Of a stretch of DNA of 8,770 nucleotides, positions 1 to 5,963 are shown one piece after another. The notes under the pieces were generated by a model. That model was given only the letters and a program-made list of their open reading frames with translations, did no database searches and was not told the DNA's origin. Source of the stretch: Holophagaceae bacterium (GTDB taxonomy: Bacteria; Acidobacteriota; Holophagae; Holophagales; Holophagaceae). The position numbers and the translations under genes were made by a program. Within the stretch, counting starts at the first letter, position 1; each line of letters begins with the position of its first letter. The stretch spans positions 1-8,770 of the forward strand of contig PMJK01000103.1 in the NCBI GenBank assembly GCA_003158505.1, in the 5' to 3' direction.

Positions 1-16
1 GCCCCACCGCCCGATT

Positions 17-20
17 GAGG
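17..20 (+). promoter_or_regulatory. Ribosome binding site of atpB
   Basis: GAGG lies 10 bases before the ATG at 31 but only 1 base before the in-frame TTG at 22, so it supports the ATG as the start of atpB. It overlaps a TGA at 16-18 that would end a gene entering from the left in frame 1 (last residues APPPD). Too little of that gene is visible to identify it. Confidence 0.55.
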
Positions 21-30
21 TTTGACCGAG

Positions 31-762
31 ATGGAACATCACGCATCGTTGCTCGCTCAGTGGCTCACCCATGTGCTGCATCTGGCCCAGCATTCCTGGC
101 CGGGCTTCGCCCACGGGGCGCACCTGTCCATCCTCGAGCGCTATGACCACCTGCTGAACGCAGCCCTGGCAGCCCTCACGACCATGGCCATCACCACCCT
201 GGTGCGGAAGAACCTGGCCCGCATCCCCGGTCCCCTGCAGCAGGTTTTCGAGGGTGTGGTCGGCGGCCTCAAGGACATGATCAACGAGAACATCGCCCAC
301 CACGGTGAGAAGTATCTGCCTTTCATCGGGACCATCGCCTTGTTCGTCTTCTTCAACAACCTGTTCGGGCTGATTCCCGCCCTCAGCCCCGGCACCAGCA
401 ACTGGAACGTGACCCTGGGTTCGGCTCTGGTGGTGTTCGCCTACTACAATTTCCATGGCATGAAGGAGCAGGGCTTCGTGAAGTACTGGGCCCACTTCGC
501 GGGTCCGATCTGGTGGCTGGCCCCCCTCATGTTTCCCCTGGAGATCCTTGGTCTGCTGAGCCGCATCCTCAGCCATTCCTTGCGTTTGTTCGGCAACATC
601 GCCGGCGAGCACCTGGTGGCGGGGATCTTCTTCGGGCTCATGCCGATCCTCCTGCCGCTGCCCATGATGTTCCTCGGGCTCTTCTTCGGCCTGATCCAGA
701 CCTTCGTGTTCACGATGCTCACCACCATCTACCTCAGTGGGGCTGTTTCACACGAGCATTGA
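31..762 (+). CDS. atpB: F0F1 ATP synthase subunit a
   Basis: Subunit a is the stator channel protein of the membrane-embedded F0 sector; it carries ions to and from the rotating c-ring. The 243-residue product has the usual length and hydrophobic pattern, with membrane segments at roughly 40-60, 97-118, 128-142, 165-190 and 195-240. The diagnostic fourth-helix motif SLRLFGNI (183-190) contains the essential arginine, R185, and the last helix carries the conserved LIQTFVFTML (221-230) with Q223, followed by TTIYLSGAV. The ATG at 31 is preferred over a TTG at 22 because of the GAGG at 17-20. The gene is followed after 5 bases by a strong hairpin (768-806), then by atpE. Identity is secure from the motifs; the exact start is slightly uncertain. 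Confidence 0.96.
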   Translation: MEHHASLLAQWLTHVLHLAQHSWPGFAHGAHLSILERYDHLLNAALAALTTMAITTLVRKNLARIPGPLQQVFEGVVGGLKDMINENIAHHGEKYLPFIGTIALFVFFNNLFGLIPALSPGTSNWNVTLGSALVVFAYYNFHGMKEQGFVKYWAHFAGPIWWLAPLMFPLEILGLLSRILSHSLRLFGNIAGEHLVAGIFFGLMPILLPLPMMFLGLFFGLIQTFVFTMLTTIYLSGAVSHEH

Positions 763-767
763 GCCTA

Positions 768-806
768 CGAAAAACGCGAGCGGGCCGCGCCCGCTCACGT
801 TTTTCG
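768..806 (+). terminator. Bidirectional intrinsic terminator-like hairpin between atpB and atpE
   Basis: The arms 768-784 and 790-806 are reverse complements at 16 of 17 positions (C777 opposite A797 is the only mismatch), around a 5-base loop CCGCG. The GC-rich core is bounded by AAAAA on the left and TTTTT (800-804) on the right, so the element can act as a rho-independent terminator on either strand. It starts 5 bases after the atpB stop and ends 66 bases before atpE. It could instead be a partial terminator or an mRNA-stability or processing hairpin that sets a different level of c relative to a. Confidence 0.75.
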
Positions 807-872
807 CATGTGAAAGCCTTCAACCGTCTCAGGGATTCCGAACCCCCCGGACACTCCTCAAGGAGCACCACC

Positions 873-1169
873 ATGAAGAAGTTCCTTACCACCGCTTTCC
901 TCTTCACCCTGGCCGTCGCCGCCTTCGCCCAGGGCGCTCCTGTGGCCGCCAAGGGCCTCTTCGAAGGCCAGTTCACGGCCCACATCGCCCTCGCCATCGC
1001 CGCCGCCGGTTGCGGTCTGGGCCAGGGCAAGGCCGTGGCCGCCGCTGTCGAGGGTGTGGCCCGCAACCCCCAGGCTGCAGGCAACATCCGCACCACCATG
1101 ATCATCGGCCTGGCCCTCATCGAGGCCCTCGTGATCTACGTGCTCGTCGCTGCCTTCGCCATCAAGTAG
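873..1169 (+). CDS. atpE: F0F1 ATP synthase subunit c, with N-terminal signal-like leader
   Basis: Subunit c forms the rotating ion-carrying ring of F0. The 98-residue product ends in the classic two-helix hairpin: first helix about 34-58 with the GLGQG motif (48-52), polar loop ARNPQAAGNI (63-72), and second helix about 74-96 with the ion-binding carboxylate E84 in ALIEALVIY. A RARE-type loop (RNPQ) confirms the family. Typical c subunits are about 75-90 residues; here there is an extra N-terminus MKKFLTTAFLFTLAVAAFAQ that reads as a signal peptide (two lysines, hydrophobic core, AFA before a likely cleavage site at about 19/20). Compared with Na+-type rings, the Q is kept (Q51) but the serine after the glutamate is alanine (A85), so H+ coupling is more likely; this is inferred. 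AAGGAG at 860-865, 7 bases upstream, fixes the start. Hairpins on both sides suggest its own transcript. Confidence 0.95.
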   Translation: MKKFLTTAFLFTLAVAAFAQGAPVAAKGLFEGQFTAHIALAIAAAGCGLGQGKAVAAAVEGVARNPQAAGNIRTTMIIGLALIEALVIYVLVAAFAIK

Positions 1170-1183
1170 GTTCATCCGGTTCC

Positions 1184-1220
1184 GAACGGGGCGTCCTAAA
1201 TCTGGGCGCCCCGTTTCTTT
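1184..1220 (+). terminator. Intrinsic terminator after atpE
   Basis: Arms 1185-1196 (AACGGGGCGTCC) and 1204-1215 (GGGCGCCCCGTT) pair over 12 positions, with one G-U, around the 7-base loop TAAATCT. A further G-U pair can form at 1184/1216, and the arm runs into TTTCTTT. It lies 15 bases after the atpE stop and about 40 bases before the next gene, so it should end the atpE transcript and separate it from the signalling operon. Confidence 0.85.
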
Positions 1221-1258
1221 GTGACCTCCCGGCGAACCTATGCACATACTTGGACACC

Positions 1259-2428
1259 ATGACTCCCCACACCATGTTCCCCATGCCCCCCGAAGTCACG
1301 CAGGTGATCCTGGGGGGCGGTTCGCCCATCGACCTGGACTCCCTGCGGATCCATTCCCCCGGCGAGGCCTGGAATTTCGCCCTCAACTACGGCTACGACA
1401 TGGGTGTTCCCGTCCAGCGGGCAGCTGTGATGCGGGTCTACGAGGATGCGGTGGACTTCCTGGAAGCGGTGGTGCTGGAGGGCACGAAACTCCATGTTCC
1501 CTTGGAGGTGCGCGATCTCCAGGATCCCCTCGACCTGCTGGTCTGGGCTTCAGACCGTCCCCGGGACATCCGGGCCCGCTGGTCCTGCGCGATCCTGCGG
1601 GTGATGCATACCCTCTTCCACGTGGACCACAATGTGAACCTCCGCTTCCTGCCGGAGATCCAGTCCCAGGTCTTCAGTCGCTATGACCAGTATCTGGTCT
1701 GCGAGGAGGATCGCTGGTGCCTGCGCGGGGCCTATGAGGTGCCCCTGGTGGCTGTGGAACGGAAGGAGAACAAGGATCGGGTCTCCATGCTTCTGAAGAT
1801 GCTCCACAAACCCGAAAACGTGGCTGAAACCATCTACGACCAGATCGGCATCCGCTTCGTGGCCGAGGACCAGCTCGGGGTGCTCATGGTCATCCGCTTC
1901 CTCCTTGATCACCACGTCCTGATGCCGACCCATATCAAGCCGAGCCGGAGCCGGAACCTGATGATCGATATGGAGGCCCTGGCCGCCTGGAGCGAATCCA
2001 TGCCACCGTATTTCCGGATCCAGGACCTGGGACCAGAGGAAAGGAAGGCGCTGAGTGGGACCCTGGCCCTCAAGTCCCCGTGCAAGGACCAGAACCCTTT
2101 CTCCAGCAAGGATTACTCGGCGATTCAGTTCACGGCCCGCACGCTGGTCCGGCTGCCTAGTCCCGCTACCCGGGCTCTGGAAACCCTCCAGGAACGGCTT
2201 CAGACCATGGGGGACTCCGAGTTGTCGGACCTTGTCCGCATTCCGGAGTTGCTCCAGGATCAGGAGGAGTTTACTTTCTTCTTCGCACACGAAGTCCAAG
2301 TGATGGAACAATCGGGGTTTCAGAGTTCACGTTCGGGTCCGGCATCCCATTCGGAGTACAAACAGCGCCAGCGGGATGCCGCCCGGCGAAGAGTGCTTCA
2401 GGGAATCCTTCAGGAGGAAGCATGTTGA
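1259..2428 (+). CDS. Divergent RelA/SpoT-like nucleotidyltransferase-fold protein
   Basis: A 389-residue soluble protein with no signal peptide or membrane segment. Residues 1-165 are not recognised and contain no HDxxED hydrolase motif. From about 168 it follows the RelA/SpoT synthetase domain from memory: K172, S176, K180, M181 match the G-loop pattern RxKxxxSxxxKM (the first R is E170); IYDQIGIR (192-199) matches the Mg-binding YDxxAxR motif with D194 and R199; DYSAIQ (285-290) could be the NGYxSLH element; HEVQV (344-348) followed by G360, H364, Y367 and K368 reproduces the spacing of EIQIRT...G.AAH..YK exactly. Differences are an insertion of about 50-60 residues (roughly 228-284), Q for H after the tyrosine, and M349 in place of the QIRT arginine. 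A role in making (p)ppGpp or another nucleotide is possible but unproven; it may also be an inactive or regulatory relative. It may correspond to the family catalogued as TIGR04552, which I could not check. No good ribosome site precedes 1259; ATG at 1274 or 1283 is also possible. It overlaps the STAS gene by 7 bases. Confidence 0.72.
   Translation: MTPHTMFPMPPEVTQVILGGGSPIDLDSLRIHSPGEAWNFALNYGYDMGVPVQRAAVMRVYEDAVDFLEAVVLEGTKLHVPLEVRDLQDPLDLLVWASDRPRDIRARWSCAILRVMHTLFHVDHNVNLRFLPEIQSQVFSRYDQYLVCEEDRWCLRGAYEVPLVAVERKENKDRVSMLLKMLHKPENVAETIYDQIGIRFVAEDQLGVLMVIRFLLDHHVLMPTHIKPSRSRNLMIDMEALAAWSESMPPYFRIQDLGPEERKALSGTLALKSPCKDQNPFSSKDYSAIQFTARTLVRLPSPATRALETLQERLQTMGDSELSDLVRIPELLQDQEEFTFFFAHEVQVMEQSGFQSSRSGPASHSEYKQRQRDAARRRVLQGILQEEAC
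2412..2417 (+). promoter_or_regulatory. Ribosome binding site of the STAS gene, inside the upstream gene
   Basis: AGGAGG sits 4 bases before the ATG at 2422, within the last codons of the RelA-like gene. With the overlapping stop (ATGTTGA, 2422-2428) it indicates translational coupling of the two genes. Confidence 0.7.
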
Positions 2429-2760
2429 ACATCCAGACCCGCCAAACCGGCAACGCTTCGGTGGTGTCCATCCAGGGCAAGGTCAATTTCGAGGTAACCG
2501 CGCAACTCCGGGACGTGATCCGCGAGACTGTGGCCACCGCCCAGCCGAAACTCCTCGCCATCAACCTGGAGGGTGTGAGCTTTATCGATTCCTCCGGCCT
2601 TGGCCTCCTGGTCGCCGCCCGCAACAGCGTGGACAAATCTGGCGGGAAGCTGCACCTGTGCTGCCTGCCTGCCACCGTGAAGAAGTCCTTTGACCAGACC
2701 AACCTCACCAATTACTTCTCCATCTTCGCCACGGAGCAGGACGCTCTCCGCGGCGCCTGA
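2422..2760 (+). CDS. STAS-domain anti-sigma factor antagonist
   Basis: A 112-residue single STAS domain of the SpoIIAA/RsbV type. In partner switching such proteins bind and inactivate an anti-sigma kinase when unphosphorylated, and are switched off by phosphorylation on a conserved serine. The signature FIDSSGLGLL (54-63) is present; by comparison with SpoIIAA the phosphorylated residue should be the first serine after the aspartate, S57. The rest also follows the family: N-terminal strands with VVSIQGKVNF (14-23), and the C-terminal GGKLHLCCLPATVKKSF (74-90), similar to SpoIIAA. Length is normal and the protein is cytosolic. The start is fixed by AGGAGG at 2412-2417. The adjacent downstream PP2C phosphatase is the expected enzyme that reactivates it. 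The target kinase and sigma factor (or another effector) are not in the window. Confidence 0.93.
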   Translation: MLNIQTRQTGNASVVSIQGKVNFEVTAQLRDVIRETVATAQPKLLAINLEGVSFIDSSGLGLLVAARNSVDKSGGKLHLCCLPATVKKSFDQTNLTNYFSIFATEQDALRGA

Positions 2761-2776
2761 CGGGCCATCGCCGCGC

Positions 2777-3943
2777 ATGGCCAAGGGCACCGTCCTGGTG
2801 GTGGACGATGAAGCACCCATCCGGGATATTCTCAGCTTCTATCTCAAGCGCGCGGGCTACCAGGTCCTGACCGCAGGAGATGGGCTTGAAGCCCTTGAAG
2901 AGATGGGTCGTTCCCGGCCCGATCTCATCATCTCGGACCTGCGCATGCCCGAGATGACGGGCGACGAACTGTGCAAGCGCATCAAGAGTGATCCCGCCAC
3001 CCGCGACATCTATTTCATCATCCTGTCCACCCTGGACGGAACGGCCTCGCGTATCGGCGGCTTGTCGCTTGGCGCGGACGACATGATCCCCAAGCCCTTC
3101 CATGCCCAGGAAGTGCTGGCCAAGGTGGATTCGACCTTCCGGCTCATCGAGATGCAAAATGAGATCAAGCGCCAGAACAAGGAACTGACCACCTTCCAGT
3201 CACGGGTGCAGGAAGAAATGGAGTTGGCGGCGGCCCTCCAGATGGGGTTGCTGCCCAAGCTTCCCGGGAAGGCACCAGGCTCCCGCTACACCCATCGGTA
3301 CCTCCCGGCAGCGGGCATCGGCGGAGACATCTACTCGATTCTGCCGTTGCCGGATGGTTGCACGGCCATGATGATCGCGGATGTGAGCGGCCATGGCGTT
3401 ACCGCGGCACTCATCTCAGCCATGGTGAAGACCTCCTTCGAGAATCAGGTCCGGCTAGGTGGCGAACCCCTCGCCTGGGCCTATGGCATGAACGAGGACC
3501 TCTGCCGGTCCACCTTGCCCGAGCAGTTCGCCACGGCCTGGCTGGGCCATCTGGACCCTGTCTCCAACCGCCTCCGGTACGTGGTGGCGGGTCATTGTGC
3601 GCCCCTGCGGATCGTGGGAGGAACGAGGGGAGGGCTTCAGCGCTCCGAGGTTCTGCGTGGCAAAGGATTCATGCTGGGGTTGGACGAGCAGCTTCCCTTT
3701 GTGGGCTACGACGCTGAGTTCCTGCCGGAAGATCGTCTGGTGCTGTACACCGATGGACTGGTCGAAGTGGAACGGGAGGACCGCAGCATGCTGGAAGAAG
3801 CCGGCCTGCGGCGAATCTGCGCCGAATTGCCAGTGGGAGCCGAGGAAGCGGCCGACGCTGTCATCACCCAGGCCCGGGCCTACAATCATCCGGCGCACTT
3901 CGTGGATGACGTGACCCTGGTGATCCTGGACCGGAATGCCTAG
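2777..3943 (+). CDS. Response regulator receiver-PP2C phosphatase (RsbU/SpoIIE type)
   Basis: A 388-residue two-domain signalling protein. Residues 4-122 are a receiver domain: acidic pair D10-D11, phosphoacceptor D54 in SDLRMPEMTG, S84 and T85, and K106 in PKPF are all present, so it should accept phosphate from a histidine kinase. Residues 122-160 form a likely coiled-coil linker (ELTTFQSRVQEEMELAAALQ). Residues 165-385 are a PPM/PP2C phosphatase with GGDIYS (D184), ADVSGHG (D202), AGH (271-273), YTDGLVE (D326) and DDVTLVIL (D377-D378), the metal-binding set seen in SpoIIE and RsbU. It presumably removes phosphate from the STAS protein encoded 16 bases upstream, under control of the receiver. 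There is no clear ribosome site before the ATG at 2777, so translation is probably coupled to the upstream gene. Its stop codon shares CTAG with the convergent epimerase gene. Confidence 0.93.
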   Translation: MAKGTVLVVDDEAPIRDILSFYLKRAGYQVLTAGDGLEALEEMGRSRPDLIISDLRMPEMTGDELCKRIKSDPATRDIYFIILSTLDGTASRIGGLSLGADDMIPKPFHAQEVLAKVDSTFRLIEMQNEIKRQNKELTTFQSRVQEEMELAAALQMGLLPKLPGKAPGSRYTHRYLPAAGIGGDIYSILPLPDGCTAMMIADVSGHGVTAALISAMVKTSFENQVRLGGEPLAWAYGMNEDLCRSTLPEQFATAWLGHLDPVSNRLRYVVAGHCAPLRIVGGTRGGLQRSEVLRGKGFMLGLDEQLPFVGYDAEFLPEDRLVLYTDGLVEVEREDRSMLEEAGLRRICAELPVGAEEAADAVITQARAYNHPAHFVDDVTLVILDRNA

Positions 3944-4875
3944 AGGTCAGCCAACGTCGCGGCGATCCCTTCTTCCAGCTCGGTGAACGGCGCCCCATAG
4001 CCCGCCGTGCGGAGACTGCGCACGTCGGCCTGGGTGAAGCTCTGATACTTGCCGCGCAGCTCGTCGGGGAAGGGAATGTAGTCGATGCGGCCCTTTCCGA
4101 GATGGGCGATGAGGACTTTCGCGATGTCGTTGAAGCTGCGGGCGCGGCCCGTTCCTGCATTCAGGATGCCCTTCACCATGTCTCCTCCACTGAAGTGGAG
4201 GTTGATGGCCACGACGTCACCCACGTAGATGAAGTCCCGCTGCTGTTCGCCATCTCCGAAGCCATCAGTGCCACGGAAAAGCCGACATACACCTGTATCC
4301 TTCAGTTGACGCAGCAGCTGGTGCAGCACGGACATCATGCGGCCCTTGTGGTATTCCCGGGGGCCGAAGACATTGAAGTAGCGCAGGCCCACCACGGGGC
4401 TCTGGATGGCGGGCAGGAGGCTGCGCACATGCTGGTCGAAGGCCAGCTTGGAGTAGCCATAGACGTTCAGGGGCCTTTCATTCCCGGGCACCGGTTCGAA
4501 GGAGGTGCTGGCACCATAGGTGGCGGCGCTGCTGGCATAGACCATGGGCGTCTTGCGCGCGAGGCACCAATGGAGGAGGGCCTTTGAGTCCCCATAGTTG
4601 TTCTCCATCATGTACCGCCCATCGGATTCCATGGTGTCGGAGCAGGCGCCATTGTGGAACACGGCCTCGGGGCGCAGATCCAGGGTTCCGGCATCGAGCC
4701 GGGTCCGGAACTCCCGCTTGTCCAGGTAGTCGGCCAGGGAGAGGTCCGCCAGGTTGCGTGCTTTCGCTGAGTGGGTGAGGTTGTCCACCACAAGGATGTC
4801 CGTGTGGCCACGCCGGTTCAGTTCCCGCACCAGGTTGCTGCCCACGAATCCCGCCCCTCCGGTGACGATGAACAT
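3940..4875 (-). CDS. hldD: ADP-L-glycero-D-manno-heptose 6-epimerase
   Basis: Catalyses the last step of ADP-heptose synthesis, converting ADP-D-glycero- to ADP-L-glycero-D-manno-heptose, the donor for the LPS inner core; cytosolic, NADP-dependent, short-chain dehydrogenase fold. The 311-residue product follows E. coli HldD (RfaD) along its whole length: nucleotide-binding TGGAGFVGSN (5-14), DILVVDNL (26-33), FHNGACSDT (73-81), ASSAATYG (114-121), the Y139-x-x-x-K143 pair in NVYGYSK, and RYFNVFGPREYHKG (165-178), whose K177 corresponds to the second catalytic base. A DGEQQRDFIYVGD stretch and FTQADVRSLR near the end are also typical. GAGGAG (4882-4887 on the complement) lies 6 bases before the start. 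It is the last gene of the minus-strand cluster and overlaps the phosphatase stop by 4 bases. Confidence 0.96.
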   Translation of the reverse strand: MFIVTGGAGFVGSNLVRELNRRGHTDILVVDNLTHSAKARNLADLSLADYLDKREFRTRLDAGTLDLRPEAVFHNGACSDTMESDGRYMMENNYGDSKALLHWCLARKTPMVYASSAATYGASTSFEPVPGNERPLNVYGYSKLAFDQHVRSLLPAIQSPVVGLRYFNVFGPREYHKGRMMSVLHQLLRQLKDTGVCRLFRGTDGFGDGEQQRDFIYVGDVVAINLHFSGGDMVKGILNAGTGRARSFNDIAKVLIAHLGKGRIDYIPFPDELRGKYQSFTQADVRSLRTAGYGAPFTELEEGIAATLADL

Positions 4876-4947
4876 GTCCCACTCCTCGCCTCAAGGATAA
4901 CGGCTAAGCCGTCACCCAAAGAATTAAGGTCGTCGGCATAAGGGCCC
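4876..4947. other. Intergenic gap with two short palindromes
   Basis: This 72-base gap between the transporter stop and hldD holds an odd-centred 13-base palindrome ACGGCTAAGCCGT (4900-4912) and part of the perfect 12-base palindrome TAAGGGCCCTTA (4939-4950), which includes the transporter stop codon. Neither has the loop and T-tract of a terminator. They could be protein-binding sites or chance. No convincing promoter was identified, so hldD may be read from upstream. Confidence 0.35.
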
Positions 4948-5898
4948 TTAACCGATGGTCTCTTCCGTCTCGAGCGGGGATATCCGTCGCAGCAGCCTGG
5001 GTCCAAGTTCGGCGACGAGGTTGGCGGCGAGGATGAGACCGCCACCCGCCAACTGGATCGGACTGAGGTGCTCCCGGATTCCCGGAACCCAGCCGCTGAT
5101 GGCCAGGGCTGCGGTCCAGACGGGTTCCGAGGAGAAGATGACGGCACTTTCCGTGGCGCCCAGCCGAGCCTGGAAGGTGCTCTGGACGTAGAAGGCCAGG
5201 GTGGTCGCCAGCACCCCCATGAAGACCAGGGCTACCCAGGTGCCGCCCTTGGCGAGGGCCGGACCCGCGCCCTGGAACCCGAAGGGGGGTGGAAGGGCCA
5301 GGGTGACCACCAGGGATATCGCGCCGGTGACTGCTACCTGCACAAAGGCCAGCACCCAGCCTGAGGAGCGACGGGAGAAGTGCGAGGTCATGACGATATG
5401 GAAGCCGCAGAGCACGGCCGCGAGGAGGGTCTCTGTGTCCCCGCGGTTCCAGCCGCCCCAGGCGGAGCCTGGCTCGCGCACTAGGAGGGCCAGGCCCAGC
5501 AGGGCCACCATGGCCCCGAGGGCGTGGGAAGGCCGCAGGCGGTCGCCCACCAGCAGGGCCACCATGGGCGTGAAGATCACGTAGAGGCCGGTGATGAAGC
5601 CGGATTTCGAGGTGGTGGTGAAGCGCAGTCCATCAGTCTGGAGCCAGAACAGCGTGGCGAGGACGAGCCCCAGCCAGAGGCCGTCCAGGGCGTCCCGCCG
5701 GCGGACCTTCACCCCCAGGAGGATCAGCATCAGGCCGAGACCGGCGGTTCCGATGGCGAAGCGGATGCTCAGCAGAGCTCCAACCGAGAGGCCCGCATTG
5801 ATGCAGTACTTGGTGGCCGGGAAACCGCCCGCCCAGATGAAGGCGATGGCGGCCAGGGCGAAGACGGCGGACAGATGGGAAGCGCGGGATTCCGGCAT
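4948..5898 (-). CDS. EamA/DMT-family membrane transporter
   Basis: A 316-residue integral membrane protein of the drug/metabolite transporter superfamily. About ten hydrophobic segments can be placed (roughly 8-28, 36-62, 72-90, 97-117, 124-141, 155-172, 180-203, 219-240, 247-268, 278-297), arranged as two EamA repeats. Typical motifs are FIWAGGFPATK (20-30) in helix 1, TTTSKSGFITGLYVIFTP (94-111) around helices 3-4, and ATESAVIFSSEPVWTA (248-263) in helix 9. The substrate cannot be told from the sequence; family members export or import amino acids, nucleotide sugars and other metabolites. Its place among envelope-sugar genes makes a glycan precursor conceivable, but this is only context. 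The start at 5898 lacks a clear ribosome site (a G-run lies directly before it). It follows the DUF1573 gene by 65 bases. Confidence 0.88.
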   Translation of the reverse strand: MPESRASHLSAVFALAAIAFIWAGGFPATKYCINAGLSVGALLSIRFAIGTAGLGLMLILLGVKVRRRDALDGLWLGLVLATLFWLQTDGLRFTTTSKSGFITGLYVIFTPMVALLVGDRLRPSHALGAMVALLGLALLVREPGSAWGGWNRGDTETLLAAVLCGFHIVMTSHFSRRSSGWVLAFVQVAVTGAISLVVTLALPPPFGFQGAGPALAKGGTWVALVFMGVLATTLAFYVQSTFQARLGATESAVIFSSEPVWTAALAISGWVPGIREHLSPIQLAGGGLILAANLVAELGPRLLRRISPLETEETIG

Positions 5899-5963
5899 CC
5901 CCCCAGGCTATCGCCCAGAAGGGGACGTTCCAGGAAGAATTCCATCCGAGGCGGGGATCGCCA

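Noticed and set aside
1..18. Tail of an upstream gene (frame 1, ending APPPD, TGA at 16-18)
   Set aside because: Only five codons are visible; it could be the end of a gene upstream of atpB, but nothing supports an identity.
1219..1250. Promoter with -35 TTGTGA and -10 TATGCA or CATACT before the RelA-like gene
   Set aside because: Spacings of 14 or 20 bases do not fit a sigma-70 promoter, so it is not annotated as a feature.
513..1258. Long open frames running through atpB, the intergenic region and atpE, one continuing into the RelA-like gene
   Set aside because: Their translations over atpB/atpE are Arg/Pro-rich out-of-frame shadows of GC-rich genes; the frame entering the RelA-like gene only becomes natural protein after about 1259.
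1550..2311. 253-codon minus-strand open frame opposite the RelA-like gene
   Set aside because: No recognisable domain, and the His/Gln/Leu-rich composition is a mirror of the real gene.
2690..2776. Longer N-terminus for the receiver-phosphatase gene (start at 2690)
   Set aside because: The extra residues are Ser/Pro-rich shadow translation of the STAS gene; receiver domains start right at the KGTVLVVDDE strand after the ATG at 2777.
5899..5963. Possible terminator or promoter between the DUF1573 and transporter genes
   Set aside because: Only very short inverted repeats (for example GGAA-GAA-TTCC) and no T-tract; nothing supportable.
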